DNA of 24,124 nucleotides from a virus: positions 1 through 24,124 of IMG/VR virus record IMGVR_UViG_3300005589_000103. One strand, written 5' to 3'. The stretch's first letter is position 1, and each line of letters opens with the position of its first letter. The notes under the pieces are model-generated. The model did not search any database, was not told the origin of the DNA, and was given only the letters and a program-made list of their open reading frames with translations. Made by a program: the position numbers and the translations under genes. Below are positions 12,661 to 21,932 of this stretch, piece by piece.

Positions 12661-14945
12661 TGGCATACGGACTTAAATATTGGAACGAATTTAAAAGTTA
12701 CTATGATGACACTATCAGGATAGAGATTCTTGGTAATGGCTTTTCTGGCTCGTCTACAGAAATAAAAACATCTGAAACGCCTTTAGTAATATCTTATCCT
12801 GGAAGCGACGAAACGCCATACAATCCAATAGTAGGTAGTCAAGCTAAAATACAAATGTTATCAGAGGTTGATTTTCAGTTTATAGAGCTGCATGATTCAG
12901 ATGCAAGGGCGCACCGTGTAGATATTTATAAAAACTCAGTCCTAGATTGGCGTGGTTGGGTATTGCCTGATTTATTCTCAGAGCCTTATGTCGCACCTCC
13001 GTATATAGTTGAAATAACAGCAAGGTGCGGTCTGGGTGAACTGAAAGAGACAATAATTCCAGCAACAATGACAGAATACACATTGTCTCCACTTTCTATT
13101 GAAACAACCGACCAACCAAGGCTATTAACGATACTATCTAACGCACTCGGAACAATAGATACCGAGTTAGATTTAAACGATGCTATAAACGTATATTCTA
13201 ATGAAACGGACAATACAGACGACAGTCCACTATATGAAACAACTATAAAGCTTTCAGCATACGAAGGCAAAACGCTTTACGATGCTATATCTGACCAGAT
13301 GCTAACCTTTGGTGCTAGACTATATCAGATGGGTGCTGAGTGGTGGATCGTTAGAATAAAAGAAACGACAGCAGATTTAACGGTAAGGAAGTGGAATTAT
13401 ACGACGACAGGCTATAAAACAAATACAGTAAGCACAACTAAAAATACTTCTTTCTTAATTGGAAGACCAGTAGCCAGTCAGATTTTAACAAACTCACCAC
13501 AACTAGACCTTAATCCGGGATGGAAAGAATTTAATTGGGTTCAGGACTTGGGCAGGAAAGATAGTTTCCTTTTAAATAGCGATTTTTCTAAGTGGAAAGA
13601 TAATGGAGACCCAGAAGATTGGGATCTGTCAACATCAGGAATAGCTGAACGAATACAAGGTCAGGATTTCCCATATGCAGAAATAACAACGCAAAACACA
13701 TTGGCAGCAAGGCAGTACATATCGCAAACAATCGAAGGTTGCAAGATGTACCCGATTGTCAGTCTTGATGATAGGAAATTATTATTTAATTTTGAGTTTG
13801 GTGTTTGGAGAAAAGATAAAGTACCTGATTATTCTGAAAATGCAGTAGTAAGTCAGCAGGCTATAATATGTGAATTTAAGTTTGTTGGCGATAGTGGCAC
13901 CTTTTATTTAAAACAAAATCAGAACGGAAACGGAAATAGCTTGGTATGGAATACAGTACAGCAGACTGTTCAAATAACAGTATTTGGAACAGGAAAGGAA
14001 GGTGTATTAACATTTGACGAAGGAACTTTCACTGCTGACACATTCCCTGGCAACGGTACTTTTTTTGTAAAAATATACAATGCACTTTCTCCATTATCAG
14101 CAAGTGATAAATTCATAACAACAGCCTTTAAAAACATATCTGTAAGGCTACTAAATGGAGATGGTGAGGACTTTAGAAACGAAGAAATAACAAACATATT
14201 AATAAACCAAAGTAACATTTACAAGCCGTCAGACATAAACGTTGTTGGTGGTGATTTGCCGAATGAATACCCAGATGATCTGAATAAATTATTAACATGG
14301 GATAACGGATATAGAAATAGGGATGGTGAAGCCACTGAGGAATGGCACGAGAGAGGATCGGCAATAGACAAACCATTGCTGCAGTTGATGGGTGATGATT
14401 ATAAAGGTATATTTTCGAAGCCACAATTTAAACTATCAGTTCCTATATTGTCTCAGGATATACAGTTCGATAGTACTATTGTTGATTATCAGATATTACC
14501 TAAAGAGTATATTTGTATAAGTGCTGATTTGGATTATAGGTCTGCAATATTCTCTGGAACTTTTGTTGAATTTGCTGCATGGGATGGTACTGCATGGATT
14601 CTAGAGACTGGATTCTGGAATGATGAAGGAATATGGATAGATGAGGATACTTGGAGAGATGGAGACTCGGACGTAATAGAATATACCCTTGAAAGTCCAA
14701 TTTATTCAGCTGGATCAAAAGTGCAGATTTCAGAATCAGGAATAGGGGACACTGTAGAAACATTCCCAAGCATAGGGTCAATAAGTGACGGTAATATTGC
14801 ACCAATACCATCAGTGCCTCACGTGTTGGCTGTTGGTTCTGTTTGGTTTAAAATACCAGTAGATTTTTCAGGAATAGCGCAAACGTCATTTGATGTGACG
14901 ATAAGCGGAATATTAAAAAGAGTAATAATAAACTTAAATATATAA
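12660..14945 (+). CDS. Large distal tail / tail-tip protein
   Basis: The 761-residue protein directly follows the tape measure, the place of distal tail (Dit) and hub proteins. The N-terminal 150 residues (YYDDTIRIEILGNGFSGSST, ETPLVISYPGSDETPYNPIVGS, VDIYKNSVLDWRGWVLPDLF) match a pattern I associate with tail proteins of Bacteroidota phages, with a beta-sandwich that could form the ring at the tube end. The middle (about 300-500) looks like a carbohydrate-binding-type beta domain (FLLNSDFSKWKDNGDPEDWD resembles the start of such a module). The C-terminal part has repeated Trp/Asp motifs (TAWILETGFWNDEGIWIDED). No enzyme motif or signal peptide is seen. Confidence 0.65.
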   Translation: MAYGLKYWNEFKSYYDDTIRIEILGNGFSGSSTEIKTSETPLVISYPGSDETPYNPIVGSQAKIQMLSEVDFQFIELHDSDARAHRVDIYKNSVLDWRGWVLPDLFSEPYVAPPYIVEITARCGLGELKETIIPATMTEYTLSPLSIETTDQPRLLTILSNALGTIDTELDLNDAINVYSNETDNTDDSPLYETTIKLSAYEGKTLYDAISDQMLTFGARLYQMGAEWWIVRIKETTADLTVRKWNYTTTGYKTNTVSTTKNTSFLIGRPVASQILTNSPQLDLNPGWKEFNWVQDLGRKDSFLLNSDFSKWKDNGDPEDWDLSTSGIAERIQGQDFPYAEITTQNTLAARQYISQTIEGCKMYPIVSLDDRKLLFNFEFGVWRKDKVPDYSENAVVSQQAIICEFKFVGDSGTFYLKQNQNGNGNSLVWNTVQQTVQITVFGTGKEGVLTFDEGTFTADTFPGNGTFFVKIYNALSPLSASDKFITTAFKNISVRLLNGDGEDFRNEEITNILINQSNIYKPSDINVVGGDLPNEYPDDLNKLLTWDNGYRNRDGEATEEWHERGSAIDKPLLQLMGDDYKGIFSKPQFKLSVPILSQDIQFDSTIVDYQILPKEYICISADLDYRSAIFSGTFVEFAAWDGTAWILETGFWNDEGIWIDEDTWRDGDSDVIEYTLESPIYSAGSKVQISESGIGDTVETFPSIGSISDGNIAPIPSVPHVLAVGSVWFKIPVDFSGIAQTSFDVTISGILKRVIINLNI

Positions 14946-14946
14946 A

Positions 14947-15585
14947 ATGGCATTTACAGAAATAGACGATGGTGATAGCGGATTAAGCGCAAGAACAGAG
15001 CTAAACTCTATAATTACATATTTGAATGCTTTAGGTTTTCAAATACAGTTCAGCGCAGATAATGCAACATGGCATTACCCTTGGGCTAGTGGTGATTTAT
15101 ATATGAGACTATCAGGTGACTTTGGTGCTACTTGGTCGGACGGTATTTATTTAGCCTATTCCGCAAGCGGCGCAAGCGGTTGGACTTCTGCTGTATGGGA
15201 TGACACAACTGGTAATCTTGAATTTTACAAAGATGCCGTTTTAGACTACACTGTTAATTTAGATGGAAGATATGCGTTAGAGTTACCACAGACATTATTC
15301 GAAATGACATTACCAGCATCTACCACTGTTGCTGGACGCATATCTGGAGCAACACTTCCACTTGGTTGGTCTATTGCGGCTTCAGGAACAGATTTAATAG
15401 TAACGCATGGAGAAGCAAGAAGAGTTGCACAAGTTTCTATCTTTGCCGTAACAGGGACGGAGGAGCAGCAGCTCTTTAACACAGCAGCCTATAATGGTAT
15501 AATAACAACTGATGAAGACACCTTGAAAATTCAAAGTTTGGCTACAATAAATAAAGTTATAAAAGTATATATGATATTCGTATGA
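14947..15585 (+). CDS. Putative tail-tip or fibre-associated protein
   Basis: A 212-residue protein, rich in Ala, Ser, Thr and aromatic residues, without a signal peptide. The first half has repeating short motifs (ISADNATWHYP-like, SGDLYMRLSGDFGATWSDG, AVWDDTTGNLEFYKDAV) such as occur in phage fibre shafts and in Bacteroidota tail-tip proteins. The second half reads like a small beta domain (TLPLGWSIAASGTDLIVTHG). It begins 1 base after the distal tail gene and its end overlaps the following fibre gene by ATGA. Location suggests a baseplate or fibre component; the family is not recognised. Confidence 0.55.
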   Translation: MAFTEIDDGDSGLSARTELNSIITYLNALGFQIQFSADNATWHYPWASGDLYMRLSGDFGATWSDGIYLAYSASGASGWTSAVWDDTTGNLEFYKDAVLDYTVNLDGRYALELPQTLFEMTLPASTTVAGRISGATLPLGWSIAASGTDLIVTHGEARRVAQVSIFAVTGTEEQQLFNTAAYNGIITTDEDTLKIQSLATINKVIKVYMIFV

Positions 15586-18500
15586 GAAAATTATTAATTA
15601 TATTATTTGTTTTATTTTCATTTGTTGGATATTCGCAAATCCAAGACAGCCTGCAAGATGAGTATTACAGGGAAATAGACTGGAAGTTTTACCCTGCGGA
15701 TGTTGTGATATTGACAGACTCAACTTACGAATTTGCAGCAGAACCTTTTGACTATAACGACCCCGGAGCAATTGAACGAAAGATAGGAAATTACGTTGTT
15801 GACTTTATTGGTCATAGATATTTAGTAATTGATTCAACATCTACGACAATATCAGTTTGGGACCAGTACGAAACAGGACAAGCACCTCAGACAAATCAGA
15901 TAGCAAGATGCTATAAATCAGTAGGGGGTGGAGTCGCTGAATATGTTGGTTCGGTTGATTACTCTACACTGGATTTGTCTGCACGCTGGAAGATTAACGG
16001 CGCAGATAATGAGTTGCTTTGGCGGCAACTCGGACAGCCATTTGATTCAATAACATTTAACCCAGACGTAATACCAATTCCTACAACTGAATATACTATT
16101 TATGCCGACACTGCAAACCTTACATTAACCGTCAACTTGCCGAACGGAATAAGGATGCAAGTAAATCAGGAGTCATTGACTACTGTTTACAACAATACTG
16201 CCGATACGCTAAAGGATGGTAGGGTAATTGGTGTTGATGGGATTGCTAACGATTTAGTAGCAGTTAGGTACGTGTCAAAAACAGAACGTCATGACTTTTT
16301 CGGAGTTACAACAGCAGATATACCACCATATACTAAGGGATTAATAGTTTCAATAGAAGGAAAAGTCAATGATATAAACACAGGCACATTAACTCTAGGC
16401 GCTATTTATGTTGATTCATTAGGATATTTTACAAATGAAAATCCACAGTTTCCATATTACGACTATCCGGTTGGGTTATGTATAAAAACAGGCGTAACTG
16501 ATGGAATAATTCAATGGCGTAGTGATGGAGTAAACTACAGGAACTCTATAACGCATTATTTTGATGGCGCGATTAGGGAAACATTTGATTTTAGAACCTA
16601 CTCAGACGGCATTAATTCTTACGGCATTCTGTCCAATCCGAACGGCTCAGACAAGTTAACGCTTGTTTATAGTGACGGATGGTATGACTTCCAAGTTCCA
16701 GACACGATACAGTTAATTTCAGGAACAGCAACAACGCCACAGATTCAATACGCTTACATTGATGCAGCAACACGAACACTACAAGTAAGCTCAGGCGGTT
16801 ATCCAATTATAGAGCATTCCAAGGTGGCGACATTAATCATAGCAGATGCCGTATCTACTCAAGACTACGGCGCCTTGAGAAATCAGAATATTAACGATCA
16901 CTTTAAATCAGATGACGATAACGGTCACGTTTTGCATATGGCAGAACGAATAAGAGTAATGAATGCAGAATGGGAAAGCGGAACGGCTGCTAGCCTACTA
17001 GGCACACCCACTAACGTTTATATTGACGTTACAGGTGGCAAGGTTTGGCAAATGCACTTGCAAACATTCCCTACTATTGAGATGTCGTCTGGTGACGGTA
17101 TTAATATAGTAAATGACCCGGTGTCACCATATCGAAATACAACTAATCTAAACGACATAACCGTTTATTCAGATGGTAGTAATTGGAATAATGAGTGGGG
17201 TAATATTGTTATTTGGGGAGTTTGCAATAAGACAGGTGAGATTAGCCATTTAATGTGCAATCTTCCTAGTGATGGATATTTACAGGAAGATGCAGCAGTT
17301 GAAGACCCTGACAATTTTACTAATTACACTATCCCAAGAGACTTTAGAGGAGTTGGTTTTTTGATTGGACGTTTTACAATCAGAAGATCAGGGGGCAACT
17401 TCACTTATAATTCAGGCACTGGATATTTAGATTTGAGAGGATATATGCCTAACAATACGGTGGGTGGTGGCACAGGAAGTTCTGGAATTACGGACTACAC
17501 ACAACTTGATGATACACCATCCAGTCTTATTGCATTAGCATTTCAGAGAGCAAGCGCGGACGGCACTGCATTAGAAAACGTATTGGCCGGGGATGTTCTT
17601 TTAACGGAATTTGACTCAGCAGGTTTCAGTGTTGATTATTCACAAGTAAACAACACCCCAACCATAGGTGACGGATTAGTAACCATACAAGGCTCAGCAG
17701 TCGAGAACTCACCTGAGACATTTACTCTAAACCAAACGACTCCTAAAACAATTACTATTAATCAGGCAGATGTTAAACAGGCAGCACTTGACACAATCAC
17801 TTTAGCATCTCACGGATTCGTAGTTGGTGATGTGATAGATTACAACGCAAAGGCTATTGCGAACAATCCAGACAATGCCAACGTAATAGGAATAGTTTAT
17901 GAGGTAATTGACGTTAATACTTTTACATATCAGCATTCAGGATTATACGATAAAGGTTCTTGGGTAGTTGGTATGAATTACTTTCTATCCACTTCGGTAG
18001 CAGGGGAAACAGCAGACACTACACAGCTTTATGAGGTTGGAGATGTTTATTTGTTTATTGGCACAGGCGTTGATGGTGGATTGCAGCTTGAAATTGATGT
18101 GGGATTTTTGATTGAGGAACAAACATCTGGAGCAGATACAATAATAGGAGGGTATGGAATAAATGTAAATTACGCGGCCTCTGCTGCAACTATTGCAGTT
18201 GATACTTCTACGATAGCGACTACAGAGCGAGTTGATACTATTGGACTAGAAGAAGTTGTCGCTGTTAATAATTATAGCCCCATAGGAATAGAACTTGGTA
18301 GTGAGTCAGACGGAGCTGATGGAGATATAAGGGTGAATGTTGGCACTGATGTTGATAAAGATGGTATAACAATAGCAAGGCGCAAGGGATTGGCAAATTA
18401 TCAGACTAATCTATTCCACGAAGGTGGGTCATTAGCTAAATTTGTAATCGAAAACAGGTCCCTAAGTAGTGACAATATAGGCTCAATAACGAATAGGATT

Positions 18501-18992
18501 GGCAACACAAGCAATATTAACACGTATTTTGCAATTGAAAATTTAGACAGCACTAGATTGTTAACTGTCGATTATTGGGGCAATGCTGATTTTTCAGGAA
18601 CAGTATCGGGCGATGACGCTGTGCTCGATGCGGAGTATGTAACCAAAGGGCAAGCAGACTCTTTATATACAGGAAGCTCAGATTCAAGGCAAACACTAAC
18701 AAGCGGTGCAGCTATTACTTTTGATTATGACTTGGGTAATGATGCTGAATTAGTGCTTGCTACAAACGCTACTATTACATTTCAAGACGTACCAGATTTT
18801 GGTAATGGAGACATTGAGTTAAGACAAGATGCAACAGGTAGCAGAACTTTAGCCTTTGCTGAGAATATAACAGGCGTTACGTCGATAGATGAGGGTATAG
18901 TTAGTAATATCCAACCAGACGCAAGTACATATACAATTATTCATTACAAGAGACGCGACGAAATTTTATATGTAACAATAGAATGGAGATAA
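15582..18992 (+). CDS. Large fibre-like protein with signal peptide
   Basis: A 1136-residue protein, the largest in the window. Residues 1-18 are a signal peptide (MRKLLIILFVLFSFVGYS) with Gln19 as expected first mature residue. The rest is Asp/Asn/Thr/Gly-rich and beta-repetitive, as in tail fibres. Segments include TDYTQLDDTPSS (about 640), a DTITLASHGFVVGDVIDYNA module of the type found in phage structural proteins, and repeated short 'GxG' turns. The C-terminal TLTSGAAITFDYDLGNDAELVLATNATITF with the following 60 residues resembles a beta-helical tip domain common in phage fibres and exposed adhesins. It probably forms the host-recognition fibre. The export signal conflicts with cytoplasmic assembly and is shared by the next three genes. 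No protease or glycosidase motif is seen. Confidence 0.7.
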   Translation: MRKLLIILFVLFSFVGYSQIQDSLQDEYYREIDWKFYPADVVILTDSTYEFAAEPFDYNDPGAIERKIGNYVVDFIGHRYLVIDSTSTTISVWDQYETGQAPQTNQIARCYKSVGGGVAEYVGSVDYSTLDLSARWKINGADNELLWRQLGQPFDSITFNPDVIPIPTTEYTIYADTANLTLTVNLPNGIRMQVNQESLTTVYNNTADTLKDGRVIGVDGIANDLVAVRYVSKTERHDFFGVTTADIPPYTKGLIVSIEGKVNDINTGTLTLGAIYVDSLGYFTNENPQFPYYDYPVGLCIKTGVTDGIIQWRSDGVNYRNSITHYFDGAIRETFDFRTYSDGINSYGILSNPNGSDKLTLVYSDGWYDFQVPDTIQLISGTATTPQIQYAYIDAATRTLQVSSGGYPIIEHSKVATLIIADAVSTQDYGALRNQNINDHFKSDDDNGHVLHMAERIRVMNAEWESGTAASLLGTPTNVYIDVTGGKVWQMHLQTFPTIEMSSGDGINIVNDPVSPYRNTTNLNDITVYSDGSNWNNEWGNIVIWGVCNKTGEISHLMCNLPSDGYLQEDAAVEDPDNFTNYTIPRDFRGVGFLIGRFTIRRSGGNFTYNSGTGYLDLRGYMPNNTVGGGTGSSGITDYTQLDDTPSSLIALAFQRASADGTALENVLAGDVLLTEFDSAGFSVDYSQVNNTPTIGDGLVTIQGSAVENSPETFTLNQTTPKTITINQADVKQAALDTITLASHGFVVGDVIDYNAKAIANNPDNANVIGIVYEVIDVNTFTYQHSGLYDKGSWVVGMNYFLSTSVAGETADTTQLYEVGDVYLFIGTGVDGGLQLEIDVGFLIEEQTSGADTIIGGYGINVNYAASAATIAVDTSTIATTERVDTIGLEEVVAVNNYSPIGIELGSESDGADGDIRVNVGTDVDKDGITIARRKGLANYQTNLFHEGGSLAKFVIENRSLSSDNIGSITNRIGNTSNINTYFAIENLDSTRLLTVDYWGNADFSGTVSGDDAVLDAEYVTKGQADSLYTGSSDSRQTLTSGAAITFDYDLGNDAELVLATNATITFQDVPDFGNGDIELRQDATGSRTLAFAENITGVTSIDEGIVSNIQPDASTYTIIHYKRRDEILYVTIEWR

Positions 18993-18994
18993 TT

Positions 18995-19795
18995 ATGAGA
19001 AGAATTATAACGATATTATTAGTTTTTTGTTCGCTTATTTCGGTAGGACAATTCAGACTCCCTACTGTCAACTTGCGCAATGGACTAGTAATGTACATGA
19101 AGTTTGAAGAAACAATCGGAACAACTGCATTTGATGAAACTAAAAACTCCAATGACGGAACAATAAACGGGGCGACAATTAACCAAACAGGTAAAATCGG
19201 CAAATGCTATAGCTATAACGGCACTAGTAATAGTATAGCAATAGGCAATATTGGTATATCTTATCCTTTCTGTGTCAGCTCCTGGGTAAAGCACAATGGT
19301 ACTACATCAAATAGCAATATATTTTCGGCATCATCTGGAACAGATGCATTCTATCACTCCGTTTATTTAGACTACAATGGAGGAGTCAACGATAATATAG
19401 TTATTAGGAGTTATGACGGAACTGTTAGAGATAATGCGTATCAATATAATTTCACCTCAGGTGAATGGCTTCACATAGTTGCGGTGTGGGAGTCAGCAAT
19501 TTCAAGAAAATTATATTTTAATGGAGCTTTAGTTGCAACAGGGACTATATCTGTGTCTGGGATAGGTCTTGAAAATGTGACCATCGGGGTAAGCGCGGAT
19601 AATACTCCAACTAATTATTTTGGAGGATATATTGACGATACTTCAGTGTACTACAGAGCGTTGTCATTAATAGGAGTAAAGCAATTATACAATTCAGGAA
19701 ACGGTTTATTGTACGTTTACGAAAACTACTTAAACGATGGAGACTTTGAAAAATTTAATAACTACGCAAAAGAATATTTTGCATTAAATAAATAA
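18995..19795 (+). CDS. LamG/concanavalin-like adhesin with signal peptide
   Basis: From ATG 18995 the protein has 266 residues and starts with a signal peptide (MRRIITILLVFCSLISVG, then Gln19). An ATG at 18983, inside the previous gene, adds four residues and weakens the signal, so 18995 is preferred. The mature part matches the LamG-like jelly-roll fold: NGLVMYMKFEETIGTTAFDE at the beginning, SSWVKHNG, GEWLHIVAVWESAISRKLYF and the YFGGYIDDTSVYYRALS ending are the standard strands of this family (Laminin_G_3). Such domains bind glycans. It overlaps the preceding fibre gene's frame end and probably serves host attachment. Confidence 0.8.
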   Translation: MRRIITILLVFCSLISVGQFRLPTVNLRNGLVMYMKFEETIGTTAFDETKNSNDGTINGATINQTGKIGKCYSYNGTSNSIAIGNIGISYPFCVSSWVKHNGTTSNSNIFSASSGTDAFYHSVYLDYNGGVNDNIVIRSYDGTVRDNAYQYNFTSGEWLHIVAVWESAISRKLYFNGALVATGTISVSGIGLENVTIGVSADNTPTNYFGGYIDDTSVYYRALSLIGVKQLYNSGNGLLYVYENYLNDGDFEKFNNYAKEYFALNK

Positions 19796-19797
19796 GC

Positions 19798-20301
19798 ATG
19801 AAAAGATTAATTATATTACTATTCGTTCTGGCTTCTGTTTACGGACAGGCTCAGATTGTTATCCCTAAAGATACTATCAAAATAAATATGAGCCCTATTA
19901 TCTTGGATTTAGGAAGCTATAATATTAGATATTTAGGGGATGTTGTGAATGACTCCATAATGATGCAAACAACTGCTTACCCACCTTTTGTTAAACTCGA
20001 ATTAGTTGATAATATATTCAAGTCTAAATCATACAAGAGAGATACTGTAATTGCCGGGATAAATTACCATCCACTAAAGAAACCTATCTTTAAGTTGTGG
20101 CGATCTGGGAAAATAACAATTTGCCAAAAGGTTTTAAGATCAACAAAAGGATTAGCAGACAAGCCAAAGGACATACAAAAATGGCTTTACTTGGATAAAG
20201 CGTACAAGCTAAAAGCCAGTCCAGATGCGTTATGGACTTATCCTGCAGTTGTAAAATTAGATGAAGTTTCAATAATACCACAAAAAGATACAATCAAATG
20301 A
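19798..20301 (+). CDS. Hypothetical secreted protein in fibre block
   Basis: A 167-residue protein with signal peptide MKRLIILLFVLASVYGQA and likely cleavage before Gln19. The mature part begins IVIPKDTIKINMSPIILDLG and contains YPPFVKLELVDNIFK and several Lys-rich strands; no family is recognised. It begins 2 bases after the LamG gene and ends in an ATGA overlap with the S74 fibre gene, so it is translated with them. It might be a chaperone or small subunit for the exported fibre proteins; this is inference from position only. Confidence 0.65.
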   Translation: MKRLIILLFVLASVYGQAQIVIPKDTIKINMSPIILDLGSYNIRYLGDVVNDSIMMQTTAYPPFVKLELVDNIFKSKSYKRDTVIAGINYHPLKKPIFKLWRSGKITICQKVLRSTKGLADKPKDIQKWLYLDKAYKLKASPDALWTYPAVVKLDEVSIIPQKDTIK

Positions 20302-21740
20302 AAATACTAACAATCATATTAATATTTCTATCTGTTGCAACTTACGGACAGAAAAAAGGACGGGCTATTTCGGCAGCTAAAATAGATGTGGGGAGGGTTT
20401 CAATTGTGGATTACGACCCTGTGGTTGATTCACTTGAAGTTGTAGAAGATGGGGTTTCGTTTAAGACCGAGATCAAAACGTATAAAATAGATACTGTCTA
20501 TATTAGCACAGGTGACACGCTCGTTATTGATGAAGAAGGCAGGGTATGGAAAGTTGGGCTGCCGTCTACTGCACCTCAAACGCTGTCTTGGAACGGAGGA
20601 AACGGTCAGATAACTATAAGCGGTGGAAATACAATTGATATTGATGGTAGGTATGGTCAATTGGGTGCGAGTAATACATGGACAGGTGCACAGTCGATTA
20701 GCTCATCAACTTCACAATTGTACTTCAAAGACGGTGCGGCATTCAATGGGCAGATAATAGGAACGTCTGTGGGGTTATTAGTAGATGCGAATACAGCTCA
20801 GTTAACACTCAGGGGAGATACAAAATCAATATACATTAGTAGCTCAGGCGTCAGAGCCGACCTAGACGCAGGAACTTCAGCAAATGTAGTTTATATTCAA
20901 TCTGATGGTGAATTGACTTTTGGGGCTGCTGTGGGTGGTCTTTGGGCTGATGGGGGTACGACTACCTATCTAACTGCAACAGGTGATAATGTGAGGATAG
21001 GGAGTGCAACGGCAACAACATATAAGTTCCAAGTTGACGGCACTTCATTGTTTACCAACGATATGCGAATAACAAATTCAATACCAACCCTGTATTTGGA
21101 TGACACAGATGGTTCTGATGATGATTTTTCGATAACGAATGGGAGTAGTTCTTTTGCTATATTTAATGAAACTGACAATGAGCCAGCAATAACTATCGAT
21201 GGGGCTGCGAATAATAAGATTTATTTTGGCACTTACGGAACAGGCACGCATACAGGGACAGCCGCCTATAATTTAGAAGTAACTTCAGCAGGGATTGTTA
21301 TCGAAACAACCGCAGGTTCAGACTTCCGCATGAAAAAGAATTTCAGAACATTGCACAGTTCGCTAAGCAAAATACTTGCATTAAATACTTATGCTTTTGA
21401 TTGGATTCCGAACGAACAATTACCTAAGAAAGCTCAGGATGCTGCTTTTGATATTAAGGTCAATCAAGACTACAAAGCTAGAGAAAGCTCAGGGGTAATA
21501 GCTCAGGAGATTCAAAACATAATCCCTGAAGCCGTAAAACAATATAATAATGGGTATTATTCAGTAGATTATGACGCGATAATCCCACATCTTATAGAAG
21601 CAATAAAAGAACAGCAAAAACAAATAGACAAACTGGAAGATAGATTAATCCTACTGGAGCGAGCCGAAAAACCAAAAGGCAAATATCCTTGCTCAAATAC
21701 TATAATGTATGAATTAAAGCAGTTAATCAATGAAAAATAG
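20298..21740 (+). CDS. Fibre protein with S74 self-cleaving chaperone and signal peptide
   Basis: A 480-residue protein. Residues 1-17 are a signal peptide (MKILTIILIFLSVATYG) with Gln18 next. Residues about 90-335 are short beta repeats (NTWTGAQSISSSTSQLYFKD, DLDAGTSANVVYIQSDGELT) typical of a trimeric fibre shaft. The C-terminal 140 residues are a peptidase S74 intramolecular chaperone: SDFRMKKNF with the cleavage Ser341, GVIAQEIQNIIPEAV, YSVDYDAIIPHLIEAIKEQQ, and a final coiled coil. In known members the domain guides trimer folding and then cuts itself off. A signal peptide on an S74 fibre is unusual. A 21-codon frame starts in its last 11 bases. Confidence 0.85.
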   Translation: MKILTIILIFLSVATYGQKKGRAISAAKIDVGRVSIVDYDPVVDSLEVVEDGVSFKTEIKTYKIDTVYISTGDTLVIDEEGRVWKVGLPSTAPQTLSWNGGNGQITISGGNTIDIDGRYGQLGASNTWTGAQSISSSTSQLYFKDGAAFNGQIIGTSVGLLVDANTAQLTLRGDTKSIYISSSGVRADLDAGTSANVVYIQSDGELTFGAAVGGLWADGGTTTYLTATGDNVRIGSATATTYKFQVDGTSLFTNDMRITNSIPTLYLDDTDGSDDDFSITNGSSSFAIFNETDNEPAITIDGAANNKIYFGTYGTGTHTGTAAYNLEVTSAGIVIETTAGSDFRMKKNFRTLHSSLSKILALNTYAFDWIPNEQLPKKAQDAAFDIKVNQDYKARESSGVIAQEIQNIIPEAVKQYNNGYYSVDYDAIIPHLIEAIKEQQKQIDKLEDRLILLERAEKPKGKYPCSNTIMYELKQLINEK

Positions 21741-21795
21741 AAAATCATTATTAAGGAAGCTAATAGACTGGCTCACTCGAAATATACCCAAGTAA
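21730..21795 (+). CDS. Tiny cationic amphipathic peptide
   Basis: A 21-residue frame begins at ATG 21730, inside the end of the S74 gene, and stops at 21795. The peptide starts MKNRKSLLRKLIDWLTRN and ends IPK; it has six or more Lys/Arg and one Asp, with Leu, Ile and Trp spaced for an amphipathic helix. Such peptides can be membrane-active. It sits just ahead of the lysis genes. The frame could be chance; the overlapping start suits the coupled style of the operon. Confidence 0.3.
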   Translation: MKNRKSLLRKLIDWLTRNIPK

Positions 21796-21845
21796 TGTGT
21801 TTTTTTTATAAAATAATTTTTAACTTTACATAAAAAAGTAATATT

Positions 21846-21932
21846 ATGGCGATTAGACCTACAAAACCGAAATTACCCACAAAAGAAACAGAACCAACGA
21901 CAAAAAAGCCAACAGTTCCAAAAAAGAAATGA
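21846..21932 (+). CDS. Tiny Pro/Lys/Thr-rich peptide
   Basis: A 28-residue frame, ATG 21846 to TGA 21932, overlapping the next gene by ATGA. It consists almost only of Pro, Lys, Thr and Glu (it starts MAIRPTKPKLPTKETEPTTK) and should be disordered. Similar low-complexity Pro/Lys-rich small proteins occur near lysis genes of some Bacteroidota phages, but I cannot name a family. The 50 bases before it are very AT-rich and hold no clear promoter. Confidence 0.45.
   Translation: MAIRPTKPKLPTKETEPTTKKPTVPKKK

Noticed and set aside
21821-21828. TAACTTTA as promoter of the lysis genes
   Set aside because: It differs from TAnnTTTG at the last, important position, in a very AT-rich gap where such matches arise by chance; no -33 element.
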